Under the pieces are notes generated by a model. The model had not been told where the DNA came from. It worked only from the letters and a program-made list of their open reading frames with translations, and searched no databases. A DNA stretch of 43,319 nucleotides from Romboutsia weinsteinii (GTDB lineage: Bacteria > Bacillota > Clostridia > Peptostreptococcales > Peptostreptococcaceae), in assembly GCF_002250835.2 (NCBI RefSeq), contig NZ_NOJY02000025.1:1-43319 (forward strand). The letters are read 5' to 3'. The position numbers were made by a program, and so were the translations under genes. Positions 24,046 to 33,603 of this stretch are shown here, in pieces. Each line of letters starts with the position of its first letter. Positions within the stretch are counted from its first letter, which is position 1.

Positions 24046-24693
24046 ATGAAAAAAATATTAATTATTTCAATATCAGTTTTAGTTGTATTAACTTTAGTAG
24101 CTTGGAATAATGAAGACTTAATGAAAGTTAATACAATATCAGTACCAAACAAATCCGTAACTAAATCTTCAGAGCTTCAACTAGACGAAAATCAAGAACA
24201 GCTAGAATTAGATCATACAGACATGAGTTTTGAATTTGATTTTAATGTAAATGGTAAGTATAATGGAGTGTCATTATGGGTTGAAAAATATGAATTTGGG
24301 GAAAAAGTAGATGATGCCACAAACCATGTTACTGCTGAAATAGAAGGTAATGGAAAGATTGTTTTTACAAGTGTTGAAACTAGTGGTGGCTTACAAGGAG
24401 GAACAAAAGAAAGGTTCAGTATATCAATTAATAGTGATAAAAGCGACAGAAAGGTGAATTCTATACAGGGAGTACTACCTAATCATGAAGATAATTACTC
24501 AGTATCATGGGGAAGTAATGAAGCTGCAAATAATCCAATTACAGAAAATATGGTACTAGCAAGCATTTGTTATTCTATTGAGGATGGTATAACTTTACCT
24601 TCAAGTGAATTTTACAATGACTTAGAAAATAATATAAATGAGATTAAAGATATAGATGAGGTTTACTTACTTAGATGTGAATTTACAGACTAA
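24046..24693 (+). CDS. Secreted protein with mutated lipobox, unknown function
   Basis: The 215-residue protein starts with a typical lipoprotein signal: basic MKK, a hydrophobic core, then LTLVAW where the lipobox would need LTLVAC. A TGG replaces the Cys codon TGT or TGC, so lipidation should fail and the protein would stay as a membrane-anchored or uncleaved form. The mature part is acidic, with two beta-rich segments (about residues 70-130) and no catalytic motif that I recognise. ATG 24046 follows GGGGGGA; an upstream ATG at 24022 would bury the signal and lacks a binding site. It is alone in its orientation block. It may be a former lipoprotein. Confidence 0.7.
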   Translation: MKKILIISISVLVVLTLVAWNNEDLMKVNTISVPNKSVTKSSELQLDENQEQLELDHTDMSFEFDFNVNGKYNGVSLWVEKYEFGEKVDDATNHVTAEIEGNGKIVFTSVETSGGLQGGTKERFSISINSDKSDRKVNSIQGVLPNHEDNYSVSWGSNEAANNPITENMVLASICYSIEDGITLPSSEFYNDLENNINEIKDIDEVYLLRCEFTD

Positions 24694-24794
24694 TATGAAT
24701 AAATTACTTTCTAATATTACTTTATTTTAAGGATAATCTTACTAAAAAATATTAAAATCATTTATTATAAATACAAATCATATTGAAGGAGCAT

Positions 24795-25454
24795 ATGAAT
24801 AAAATAAAAGGGATTATATTTGATATGGATGGAGTACTAGTAGATACAGAGAGAATATCATTTATGTTTTGGAAGCAAGAACTAGAAAAATATAAAAAAG
24901 AAATGAGCAGAGAACTATATGGTTCTGTTATAGGAAGAAATAAAAAGGGCGTATTTGAAATTCTTAAATCAGAATTTGGTTCAGAACTACCTTTAGAAGA
25001 AATATATAGTGAAAAAGTAAATGCTATGCTGAAATATTTAGATGAAAATGACTTACCAGTAAAGCTTGGAGTGTATGAGATATTTGATTTTTTACAAGCT
25101 AGTGGTTATAAAGTTGCATTGGCAACCTCTACATTTAGAAAAATTGCAGTAGAGAGACTTGAGAGAATAGGACTTAGAGAAAGGTTTGATACTATTGTAT
25201 GTGGTGATGATATAAATAACTCTAAGCCTGATCCAGAAATATTTATTAAAGCTGCGACACAATTAGGATTAGAACCGAAAGGCTGCCTAGTACTTGAAGA
25301 CTCACCAGCTGGTATAGAAGCAGCTTTTAAGGCAGGTATACGAGTAATAAATATACCAGATCTAAAAGATCCAGATGAAATCATGAGAGAGCGTGCATGT
25401 AAAATATGTAATGATTTATTAGAAGTTAAGGAATATTTACTACAAACAAAATAA
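24795..25454 (+). CDS. HAD-family phosphatase, beta-phosphoglucomutase-like
   Basis: The 219-residue protein is a subfamily IA HAD hydrolase with a helical cap. Motif I is FDMDGVLVDT (Asp10 nucleophile, Asp12), motif II lies in LATSTFRK, motif III is the Lys in NSKPDPEIF, and motif IV is VLEDSPAGIEAA. This set fits beta-phosphoglucomutase or sugar-phosphate phosphatases. The substrate cannot be fixed from sequence. ATG 24795 is preceded by AAGGAG at a rather short three-base spacing. An upstream TTG at 24783 would place that site inside the gene. It is followed by a large bidirectional terminator. Confidence 0.82.
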   Translation: MNKIKGIIFDMDGVLVDTERISFMFWKQELEKYKKEMSRELYGSVIGRNKKGVFEILKSEFGSELPLEEIYSEKVNAMLKYLDENDLPVKLGVYEIFDFLQASGYKVALATSTFRKIAVERLERIGLRERFDTIVCGDDINNSKPDPEIFIKAATQLGLEPKGCLVLEDSPAGIEAAFKAGIRVINIPDLKDPDEIMRERACKICNDLLEVKEYLLQTK

Positions 25455-25477
25455 AGATTTAAACAAATATTATAAAA

Positions 25478-25528
25478 AATAAGCTATTAATAGACTATAA
25501 AGCAATTCTATTAATAGCTTATTTTTAT
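25478..25528. terminator. Bidirectional terminator between HAD and MATE genes
   Basis: A 17-bp perfect stem (25478-25494 with 25507-25523) is followed by TTTT on the plus strand and preceded by an A run that serves the minus-strand MATE gene. Confidence 0.9.
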
Positions 25529-25531
25529 TAT

Positions 25532-26896
25532 TTATTCAACTAAAAGATTTTCTTCTTTTAAGTTGCTATTTACTACAGATTTATTTTTCCAACTACCTTT
25601 TATATAATATATAGTGGTTACTAAAGATCCAACAATCCATCCTACTGGAATAGCCATCCAAATACCATTTATTCCAAAAAAACTTGATAATAAATAAGCA
25701 AATGGTATTCTAGCAAGCCATAAAGAGATAACTGAACTAATCATAGCAAACATAGAATCTCCAGCACCTTTAATTGCACTAGAAAGCATGAAGGTTGCAC
25801 ATACAAATACAAAGAAAGGTCCGACAATTAATAAATAAGAGCTTCCAATATTAACGACTTCCGTATCAGTATTAAACAATGATACGAGATCTCTACTAAA
25901 TAATAAGAATATAATAGTTACAAAAATTGATATTATGATAGCAATTTTGATAGAGGCACTAACACCTTTTTTTACTCTTTTAGTTTCTCCTGCACCCATA
26001 TTTTGAGCTACAAAGGTAGAGACAGCTGCACCTAGATTAATAATTGGTAAAGATATAAATGTTTCTATTTTTGAACTAGCTCCAAATGCAGCCATAGCAG
26101 AAGTTCCATAGCTATTAACCAAAGACTGCAATGCGATATTCCCGACAGAGAATAACATTTGTTGTATGCCACTTGGAATTCCGAGTTTCATACCAAGTGA
26201 AAATATTTCTTTATCGTATTTAAGATTTTTTATACTAATTTTTAAAATATCATGTTTTTTATTTAAGTAAACTATACTACAAATAAAAGCAACACCTTGA
26301 GCTATTATAGTAGCAAGAGCAACACCTTCTACACCCATTTTGAGGTTAATAATAAATACAACATCTAAAATAATATTTAATATAGTTGAAAGTATAAGGA
26401 AATATAATGGAGTAGTAGAATCACCAAGCCCTCTAAGTATAGCAGTGACAGAATTATACCCAACAGAAAATAATGTTCCAACAAAGATTACTATTAGATA
26501 AGTTTTCGCCTGAGTGAATATATCACTAGGCGTATTAATTAGTCTTAATATAGGTCCACTAAAGAAAACACCAATAAATGTTATAATTATTGAAGAAATA
26601 AACACAAAAATATAAGTAGTATCTATTGTAGATTTTACTTTTTTTAAATCTCCAGCCCCGTAAAATTGAGAAATTAAGATAGAAAACCCAAGTCCAACAC
26701 CCATAAGTAAAGATACTAATAAAAGCATAATAGGATTAGCGCCAGATACTGCTGCCATAGCTTCTTTACCTATAAATCTTCCTACTATAATACTGTCAGC
26801 TGTATTATAAAGTTGTTGAAATAAGCTTCCAATAAGCATGGGCATTGCAAATAAAAATATTGATTTACCTTCATTGCCCTTGGTTAAGTCAGTCAT
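25532..26896 (-). CDS. MATE-family multidrug/sodium antiporter
   Basis: The 454-residue protein has about 12 membrane helices in two halves. Family marks are FAMPMLIGSLFQQLYNTADSI in helix 1 and the parallel GIPSGIQQMLFSVGNIALQ at the start of the second half. Both have the conserved polar residues, with GRFIGKEAMAAVSGANP in the first loop. It should export organic cations or drugs, coupled to Na+ or H+. ATG start with TAGGAGG. It is divergent from the GNAT gene at 27035 across 138 bp that holds repeated TATACCATA units (26927-26946). The drug substrate cannot be predicted. No adjacent MarR or TetR regulator. Confidence 0.9.
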   Translation of the reverse strand: MTDLTKGNEGKSIFLFAMPMLIGSLFQQLYNTADSIIVGRFIGKEAMAAVSGANPIMLLLVSLLMGVGLGFSILISQFYGAGDLKKVKSTIDTTYIFVFISSIIITFIGVFFSGPILRLINTPSDIFTQAKTYLIVIFVGTLFSVGYNSVTAILRGLGDSTTPLYFLILSTILNIILDVVFIINLKMGVEGVALATIIAQGVAFICSIVYLNKKHDILKISIKNLKYDKEIFSLGMKLGIPSGIQQMLFSVGNIALQSLVNSYGTSAMAAFGASSKIETFISLPIINLGAAVSTFVAQNMGAGETKRVKKGVSASIKIAIIISIFVTIIFLLFSRDLVSLFNTDTEVVNIGSSYLLIVGPFFVFVCATFMLSSAIKGAGDSMFAMISSVISLWLARIPFAYLLSSFFGINGIWMAIPVGWIVGSLVTTIYYIKGSWKNKSVVNSNLKEENLLVE

Positions 26897-27034
26897 TTTT
26901 TACCTCCTAAGAATAGGTTATACATAAATTATACCATAATATACCATATAGTGTTTAGAATATAGATTTTGAAGGAAATAGAGAATAAAATGTAGAATAT
27001 AGTAATATAGAACAAAATAATAGAGGAGGAGAAT

Positions 27035-27565
27035 ATGGATATAAAGACAGATAGACTTAATTTAGTACCTATTTGTAAAAATCATGCAAAAGAATTACTA
27101 ACATTATGGTCTAATGAAGATGTAATAAGATATACTAATACAAACTTAAAAACTAGTATTGTAGATTGTGAAGAATATATAGATAAGATTTTAAAAATAT
27201 CAGAAAAGGAAAATTCTGCAGGAGTGTATACCGTATATGACAATGAAGGTATAATAGGCGTAGTTGGTGCACCGACAATAAATTATTATGAGAAAAGTTA
27301 TGGTTTGTTCTATCAAATTAAGAAAGAACATTGGGGTAGGGGTTATGGACTTGAGTCAGCAAAAGCACTTGTGGGACACATGTTTGAAACTAGAAAGGTA
27401 AATCATATATATGCAGATTCAATCTGCAAAAACAATAAAAGTATTAACATATTAAAAAAGCTTGGCATGAATAGAGTTGCTGTTGAAGAAAATAGATTCG
27501 AGGAAAATAATGAGTTTTTTGATATTTATAACTACAGCATATGTAGAAATGAATGGGAAGGCTAG
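27035..27565 (+). CDS. GNAT acetyltransferase, RimJ/RimL-like
   Basis: The 176-residue protein has the GNAT fold. It opens with DIKTDRLNLVPI, usual for the Acetyltransf_3 (RimJ/RimL) branch. The acetyl-CoA loop is KKEHWGRGYGLESAKAL, with the RGxG element as GRGYG, and ADSICKNNKSINILKKLGM forms the last helix and strand. Substrates in this branch are ribosomal protein N-termini, amino acids or antibiotics; none can be preferred here. ATG with AGAGGAGGAG upstream. A single gene with a terminator at 27582. Confidence 0.85.
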   Translation: MDIKTDRLNLVPICKNHAKELLTLWSNEDVIRYTNTNLKTSIVDCEEYIDKILKISEKENSAGVYTVYDNEGIIGVVGAPTINYYEKSYGLFYQIKKEHWGRGYGLESAKALVGHMFETRKVNHIYADSICKNNKSINILKKLGMNRVAVEENRFEENNEFFDIYNYSICRNEWEG

Positions 27566-27581
27566 AATATAAATGATTGGA

Positions 27582-27614
27582 AAATAGGAGTGGTCTAAAA
27601 CCACTCCTATTTTG
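27582..27614 (+). terminator. Intrinsic terminator of the GNAT gene
   Basis: AAATAGGAGTGG at 27582-27593 pairs with CCACTCCTATTT at 27601-27612. Confidence 0.85.
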
Positions 27615-27710
27615 TATAAAAAGATTAAAAATTAATAGAAAATAAATATATATAAAGAAATAAGTAAAGTGTATATAAAGGGAAATTATGATTTTTGTCT
27701 AATAATATAT

Positions 27711-27739
27711 TATAATAATAAATGACTGGCTGGTCAGTC
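27711..27739 (+). promoter_or_regulatory. Probable TetR operator at the RND-tetR operon start
   Basis: TATAAT at 27711-27716 is followed at 27724-27739 by GACTGGCTGGTCAGTC, a 16-base dyad with GACTG and CAGTC arms. Its position at the expected transcription start fits a repressor site. The TetR gene at 31424 is the natural candidate to bind it. Confidence 0.6.
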
Positions 27740-27768
27740 GGTAAAAACTAATAAAGGCGGGTAAAATA

Positions 27769-30700
27769 TTGATTTCAAAATTTAGTGTAAAAAAACCACT
27801 TACAGTAGTGGTAGCAGTTGTTATGGTTTTTATTTTAGGGATAGTATCTTTTACTAACATGACAACAGACTTATTGCCAAGTATAGATCTACCGTATGTT
27901 ATGGTTATGACAAATTATCCAGGAGCAAGTCCTGAAAAAGTAGAAACTACAGTTACAAAGCCAATAGAACAAGCTCTTGCAACTACTAGTGGGGTTGAAA
28001 ATATTACTTCTGTATCTAGAGCAAATTCTAGTATGGTCATGCTAGAATTTAACCAGAAAATAAATATGGATTCAGCAATGATTGATATGAGCGGGCAAAT
28101 AGATTTAATAAAAGGTCAATTTGAAGAGGGTGTAGGTTCACCTATGCTTATGAAGATGAATCCTGATATGATGCCAGTAATGACAGTGAGTGTTGATGTA
28201 AATAACATGGATATAAAAGAAATATCTACATATGTAAATAATGAAATAATACCTGAATTTGAGAGAATTGATGGAGTAGCATCAGTTACAGCTACAGGTT
28301 TAATTGAAGAAAAACTTAAAATAACATTAGATAAAAATAAAATAGAAGATATAAACGAGAAAGTTTTTACAAATGTTGATTCAGAACTACATAAGAAGCA
28401 ACAAGATTTAAACAAAGCTAAGTCTGAATTGCAAAGTTCTAAATCTTCCCTTGAGACAGAAAGTAAGACTCAAACTCAAAACTTAGCAAATGCAAGTGTT
28501 GAGTTACAATCAGGGAAACAAAAACTAGAAAGCGCTGTTGCAGCTATTGGAATGTCACGAGAAGAGATAATTGCAAACCTTGATAATAGTAATGCAGCTC
28601 TTAAGGAAATACAAACACAAATTAAAACCATTGAAGAGTTAATAAATAAAGCATCACAAGACCCTAATTATGATGCAAAAGATTTAGAGATAAAACTAAA
28701 TGTTTTAAAAGAAAGTGAAAATAAATTAACTGAAGGTATTAAGATAGCTGAACAAGGTGTAACAGCAATAGATTCACTTGCTCAGCTAAAAGAAAAAGAA
28801 AAAGAACTTGAATCAGGTAAACTAACTTTAAATCAAGAGTTGTCAAAAGCATCAGCTCAAATATCTAATGGAGAAAATGAATTAAAAAAAGCTCAAACTC
28901 AACTAGATGAAGCTCGTGAATCAGCACATAAAAGTGCAGATATTAGTGGAAAAATAACACCAGATATGATGAGTAAAATACTTACAGCAGAGAATTTTTC
29001 TATGCCTGCTGGATATTTAAATGAAGGAGAACAGCAATATTTGGTTAAGGTTGGAGATGAGTTTTCAAGTATTGATGAACTTGAAAATTTATTATTATTT
29101 AACATAGATGTAGAGGGCATAGGTAATATTTATCTTAAGGATGTTGCTAGTGTAAAAATAGCAGACAATTCAGATGAAACCTACGCAAATATAAATGGAA
29201 ATGATGGTGTAATATTATCTTTTCAAAAGTCAAGTGTAGTATCTACATCAAATGTTACAAAATCAATAAATAAGACTATAGAATCTCTATCTAAAACTGA
29301 TAAAGATACACATATTACAACACTAATGGATCAAGGTGTATACATAGATATGATTGTAAGTAGTGTCCTTGATAATTTAATTTATGGAGGGGTTCTAGCA
29401 ATAATAATTCTGTTAATATTCTTAAAGAGTATAAAACCTACAATTATTATAGCTTTTAGCATTCCTATAAGTTTGTTGTTCTCAATAGTGCTAATGTACT
29501 TTAGTGGAATTACATTAAACATTATTTCTTTATCAGGATTAGCACTTGGAGTAGGTATGCTAGTTGATAATAGTATAGTTGTTATAGAAAATATATATAG
29601 ACTTAGAAATCAAGGTATGAGTATTACAAAATCTGCTGTGTATGGTGCAAAACAAGTATCGGGTGCAATATTTGCTTCAACACTTACAACAATATGTGTA
29701 TTCTTGCCAATAGTATTTACTGAAGGTATGACTCGTCAATTATTTACGGATATGGGATTAACTATAGCATATTCTCTAGTTGCTAGTTTGATTGTAGCAT
29801 TGACACTTGTACCAGCTATGGCATCAAAAATATTAACTAATGTAGATACTAAATCTCATAGTTTCTTTGATAAAGTAATTAGTGTTTATGAAAAATTACT
29901 TAGATGGACTTTAAAGTATAAGGCGCTAGTTCTCTTATTTTCAGTGGCACTACTAGTATTTTGTGGATATAAGACAATGACTATGGGGACAAGTTTTATG
30001 CCAACTATGGACTCTACTCAGATGACAGCAACTATGAATATGCCTGAAGACTCCAAGAGAGAAGATAAACTTAACCTAAGTGATGAATTTATTGAAAAGG
30101 TACGAAAAATTGATGATGTAGAGACTGTTGGTGCTATAGAAAATAGTGATTCAGGCGCTATGCTTGGAAGTAGTAGTTCAGATATGTCTTTTTATATTAT
30201 TTTAAAGGAAGACAAATCTTTATCAAATAAACAAGTAGAAAAGCTAATATATGAAAAAACTAAAGATATGAATTGTGAAATAAAAATAAGTGCATCAGCA
30301 ATGGATATGGGTTCTCTTGGTGGTTCTGGAATTGAGATAGTAATAAAAGGTAAAGAGCTAGACAAGTTACAAGAGATATCTAAAGATATATCAAAACTTC
30401 TTAAAGGGATTGATGGGATACAAGATATATCAGATGGAATGGATGATTCATCTAGCGAAACACGTGTTATAGTGAATAAAAATAAAGCTATGGAGTATGG
30501 ATTAACTGTAGCTCAAGTATATCAAGAGATAATGTCAGCTATTAAGAGTGAGACCTCGTCAACAAACCTTAACTTAGGTAGCGAGGAATATCCTATTATT
30601 ATAGTAAATGATAACAATGTATCAAAAGATAGTTTAAGTAAGTACAAAATCAAAGGTACTAAAAATAATGAAGAGATCGAAATTAAATTAGATGAAATTG

Positions 30701-31419
30701 CAAAAATAGATGAGGCACAAAGTCCTTCGTCTATCAATCATGATAACCAAGTACGATATATGTCAGTAACTGCTAGCATTGATTCTGATCATAACATCGG
30801 TTTAGTTAGTAGAGATGTTGAAGATGAACTTAAAGATTATGAGGTTCCAAATGGGTACAATATTGAGCTTCAAGGTGAAAATGAAAATATTAACAAGTCA
30901 TTAAGAGATTTAGTGCTTATGATTATGTTAGCAATCGTATTTATTTACTTGATTATGGTTGCACAGTTCCAATCATTATTATCACCATTTATAGTTATGT
31001 TTACTATACCTCTTGCATTTACAGGTGGACTTCTAGCACTTATTATTACAAATAATGATCTAAGTATTATTTCTATGTTAGGATTTTTAGTATTATCTGG
31101 AGTAGTAGTAAATAATGGTATAGTATTTGTAGACTATGTGAATCAGCTAAGATTAGAAGGGATGAATAAAAAAGATGCAATTATAATAGCAGGAAAGACA
31201 CGTATTCGCCCAATTCTAATGACAGCTTTAACAACTATATTAGCTATGTCAACCATGGCAGTTGGAGTAGGAATGGGTGCTGAAATGACACAAGGTCTAG
31301 CTATAGTAACTATTGGTGGTTTAGCTTACGCTACACTACTTACACTTCTTGTAGTACCTGCTTTATATGATTTACTTCATAGACGACCATTAAAGCCAAT
31401 AGTTATAGAGGAGGATTAA
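27769..31419 (+). CDS. RND-family efflux transporter with coiled-coil insertion
   Basis: The 1,216-residue RND permease (SwrC/AcrB-like, HAE-type) has helix 1 at residues 10-30 and ends with a basic LLHRRPLKP tail. Helix 4 keeps GVGMLVDNSIVVIEN, with Asp600 present and the second Asp of the AcrB pair replaced by Asn. The protein is about 180-200 residues longer than usual because of a Lys/Glu/Gln-rich helical insertion (about residues 200-395) in the first outer loop. Its repeats look like a coiled coil. TTG start with AAGGCGGG, a weak binding site. No membrane-fusion or outer-membrane partner is present, as usual in Gram-positives. It exports hydrophobic or surfactant-like compounds by family. 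The tetR gene follows after four bases. Confidence 0.9.
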   Translation: MISKFSVKKPLTVVVAVVMVFILGIVSFTNMTTDLLPSIDLPYVMVMTNYPGASPEKVETTVTKPIEQALATTSGVENITSVSRANSSMVMLEFNQKINMDSAMIDMSGQIDLIKGQFEEGVGSPMLMKMNPDMMPVMTVSVDVNNMDIKEISTYVNNEIIPEFERIDGVASVTATGLIEEKLKITLDKNKIEDINEKVFTNVDSELHKKQQDLNKAKSELQSSKSSLETESKTQTQNLANASVELQSGKQKLESAVAAIGMSREEIIANLDNSNAALKEIQTQIKTIEELINKASQDPNYDAKDLEIKLNVLKESENKLTEGIKIAEQGVTAIDSLAQLKEKEKELESGKLTLNQELSKASAQISNGENELKKAQTQLDEARESAHKSADISGKITPDMMSKILTAENFSMPAGYLNEGEQQYLVKVGDEFSSIDELENLLLFNIDVEGIGNIYLKDVASVKIADNSDETYANINGNDGVILSFQKSSVVSTSNVTKSINKTIESLSKTDKDTHITTLMDQGVYIDMIVSSVLDNLIYGGVLAIIILLIFLKSIKPTIIIAFSIPISLLFSIVLMYFSGITLNIISLSGLALGVGMLVDNSIVVIENIYRLRNQGMSITKSAVYGAKQVSGAIFASTLTTICVFLPIVFTEGMTRQLFTDMGLTIAYSLVASLIVALTLVPAMASKILTNVDTKSHSFFDKVISVYEKLLRWTLKYKALVLLFSVALLVFCGYKTMTMGTSFMPTMDSTQMTATMNMPEDSKREDKLNLSDEFIEKVRKIDDVETVGAIENSDSGAMLGSSSSDMSFYIILKEDKSLSNKQVEKLIYEKTKDMNCEIKISASAMDMGSLGGSGIEIVIKGKELDKLQEISKDISKLLKGIDGIQDISDGMDDSSSETRVIVNKNKAMEYGLTVAQVYQEIMSAIKSETSSTNLNLGSEEYPIIIVNDNNVSKDSLSKYKIKGTKNNEEIEIKLDEIAKIDEAQSPSSINHDNQVRYMSVTASIDSDHNIGLVSRDVEDELKDYEVPNGYNIELQGENENINKSLRDLVLMIMLAIVFIYLIMVAQFQSLLSPFIVMFTIPLAFTGGLLALIITNNDLSIISMLGFLVLSGVVVNNGIVFVDYVNQLRLEGMNKKDAIIIAGKTRIRPILMTALTTILAMSTMAVGVGMGAEMTQGLAIVTIGGLAYATLLTLLVVPALYDLLHRRPLKPIVIEED

Positions 31420-31423
31420 GACT

Positions 31424-32035
31424 ATGAAGAATAAAGTTTACTCAAATAAAGAGATATTAATATTTGAAGGGTTTATAAAATTAATAGATAGTGGAGCCAA
31501 TATTAATAATATTAGAGTATCAGATATAGCAGTATCAGCTGGGATTGGAAAAGGTACAGTATATGAATATTTTAAAAGTAAAGAAGAGATTATAGCAAAA
31601 TCACTGCTTTATAATATGCAAATTGAAATTGATAGTATAGTAGATGATATAAAAAACTACAATACATTTGAAGAAAAGTGCTTTACTATTTTTCAAAATT
31701 TAATGGATGGCATGAATAAAAAATTTCCATTTTTTCAAGTATTACTAACCAGTAAAGAGTTTCAACAAATTTTTAATTGCCTTAATGATGGTGTTCAAGA
31801 AATCATTGACTGTAGAATGTATATATTAAGTACTATGAGGGAAGTACTTGATTTAGGAGTAAAAGAGAAAATTATTAATGTACAAGATGACAAGGAGTAT
31901 GAAGAAGCTGTGATTTTAAGCGTTACTATGGGGCTTTCAAATACTAATAATGGAGCCTGTAAAGTAATGAGTATTGAAGAAATGGATAGAAAAAAAGATT
32001 TTGCATATAGGATGTTAGTTAAATCATTAAATTAG
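31424..32035 (+). CDS. TetR-family regulator of the RND exporter
   Basis: The 203-residue regulator has the TetR helix-turn-helix near residues 22-50, with IRVSDIAVSAGIGKGTVYEYFKS matching the family pattern. A helical ligand-binding C-terminal part follows. It lies four bases after the exporter stop, with GAGGAGGAT as binding site, so it is the second gene of the operon and probably represses it. The dyad at 27724-27739 is the likely target. The inducer is unknown; exported compounds themselves are the usual inducers. Confidence 0.85.
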   Translation: MKNKVYSNKEILIFEGFIKLIDSGANINNIRVSDIAVSAGIGKGTVYEYFKSKEEIIAKSLLYNMQIEIDSIVDDIKNYNTFEEKCFTIFQNLMDGMNKKFPFFQVLLTSKEFQQIFNCLNDGVQEIIDCRMYILSTMREVLDLGVKEKIINVQDDKEYEEAVILSVTMGLSNTNNGACKVMSIEEMDRKKDFAYRMLVKSLN

Positions 32036-32056
32036 AGTAATAAAATTTCAAATTAT

Positions 32057-32106
32057 AAGGGACAGGCTATATAGAATATACTTTCTATTTTTAGCTTGTC
32101 CCTTTT
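32057..32106 (+). terminator. Terminator of the RND-tetR operon
   Basis: AAGGGACAGGCT at 32057-32068 pairs with AGCTTGTCCCTT at 32093-32104 (one G-U pair), with an inner ATAGAA/TTCTAT stem, followed by TT. Confidence 0.8.
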
Positions 32107-32184
32107 ATGGTATAATCTAGTTTGACAATGATATATTTGGGTAAAATACAGATAATATAAATATAGATGAACGAAGGAGACAAA

Positions 32185-33426
32185 ATGAGAAAAGTAGAAT
32201 TATTGGCACCAGCGGGTGATTTAGAAAGATTAAAAATAGCTTTTACTTATGGAGCAGATGCTGTATATCTTGGAGGAGAAATATTTGGAATGAGATCTGC
32301 AGCAAAAAACTTCTCTAAAGAAGATATGATAGAAGGCGTAAAATTTGCTCACGAAAGAGGAAAGCAAGTTTTTGTTACAATAAATATAATACCTAGAAGT
32401 AATGAGTTTGAGCAATTAAAAGATTATTTATTAGAGCTTAATGAAATCGGAGTAGATGCTGTAATAGTAAGTGATCCAGGTGTATTTGCTACAGTTAAAG
32501 AAATAATACCTAATATGGAAATACACATCAGTACACAAGCAAGTACTACTAACTCAGGAGGAGCAAATTTTTGGTATAATCATGGAGCAAAAAGAGTGGT
32601 TATGGCTAGAGAATTATCTTTTAAAGAAATAAAAGAATTAAGAGATAACACTCCAGAAGATATGGATATTGAAGCATTTATACACGGTGCTATGTGTATG
32701 TCATACTCTGGAAAATGTGTAATTAGTAACTATACAACTGGAAGAGATGCTAATAGAGGTTCATGTGCTCAATCATGTAGATGGAAATATACATTAATGG
32801 AAGAAAATTCTCCAGGAGAGTATGAATCAGTAATAGAAGGTATAGACTCATCATTCTTCTTTAACTCAAAAGATTTATGTATGATAGAATATATCCCAGA
32901 AATATTTGAAAGTGGAATAACAAGTCTTAAAATAGAAGGTAGAATGAAAACTGCTTACTATGTAGCTACAACTGTTAGAGCATATAGAATGGCAATAGAT
33001 ACGTACTATGCTGATCCTGAAAACTGGAAGTTTAATCCGATGTGGTTAGATGAACTTAAAAAAGGAAGCCATAGAGATTATAGTACAGGATTCTTCTTTG
33101 ATAGACCTGATGCAAACTCACACAATTACAAATCTGCATCTTATATTAGAAACTATGATTTCATAGGAATAGTTAGAGCAAATAAAGATGAAAGTGGTCT
33201 TGTTACAGTAGAGCAAAGAAATAAGATGAACGTAGGGGATAAGATAGAGGTGATAGGACCTTTTAAAGAAACTATGTTTACATCCATTGAAGAAATGTAC
33301 AATGAAGATGGAGATCCTATTGAATCTGCGCCTCATGCGAGACAAATTGTAAAACTTAAGTTAGGAATAGATGTTGAAAAAGATTATATATTAAGAAAGC
33401 CAATAATTAATATAAATACTATATAA
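32185..33426 (+). CDS. U32-family protein, TrhP/YrrO-like tRNA hydroxylation factor
   Basis: The 413-residue protein begins MRKVELLAPAGDLERLK, the strand-loop typical of U32 proteins. It carries four conserved Cys, 171, 178, 194 and 198, in GAMCMSYSGKC and RGSCAQSC, which ligate an Fe-S cluster in relatives. Characterised members (TrhP/YegQ, YrrN, YrrO) take part in hydroxylation of uridine 34 of tRNA using prephenate-derived units. Peptidase activity is the historical label. ATG 32185 lies five bases after GAAGGAGA; the in-frame ATG at 32167 would put that site inside the gene. The C-terminal beta-barrel (about residues 325-413) is present. The neighbour YrrN-type gene is absent. Confidence 0.88.
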   Translation: MRKVELLAPAGDLERLKIAFTYGADAVYLGGEIFGMRSAAKNFSKEDMIEGVKFAHERGKQVFVTINIIPRSNEFEQLKDYLLELNEIGVDAVIVSDPGVFATVKEIIPNMEIHISTQASTTNSGGANFWYNHGAKRVVMARELSFKEIKELRDNTPEDMDIEAFIHGAMCMSYSGKCVISNYTTGRDANRGSCAQSCRWKYTLMEENSPGEYESVIEGIDSSFFFNSKDLCMIEYIPEIFESGITSLKIEGRMKTAYYVATTVRAYRMAIDTYYADPENWKFNPMWLDELKKGSHRDYSTGFFFDRPDANSHNYKSASYIRNYDFIGIVRANKDESGLVTVEQRNKMNVGDKIEVIGPFKETMFTSIEEMYNEDGDPIESAPHARQIVKLKLGIDVEKDYILRKPIININTI

Positions 33427-33436
33427 TAAATAAAAT

Positions 33437-33489
33437 AAAGAAGCCTTTATATTTAGCTACTACATAGACGAATATAAAGGCTTCTTTTT
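33437..33489 (+). terminator. Terminator of the U32 gene
   Basis: AAAGAAGCCTTTATATT at 33437-33453 pairs perfectly with AATATAAAGGCTTCTTT at 33471-33487, followed by T residues. Confidence 0.9.
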
Positions 33490-33603
33490 AATTTTACAAA
33501 ATATTAATATAATAGTACAAATACAGAATCAAAATATAATAGTAATATATATAGTGTAAGAAATAATTATTACATATTCATAAAAATATCAGGGGGAAAT
33601 AGT

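Noticed and set aside
32122..32150. Promoter TTGACA before the U32 gene
   Set aside because: No -10 box at 16-18 bases is convincing, so it was not listed.
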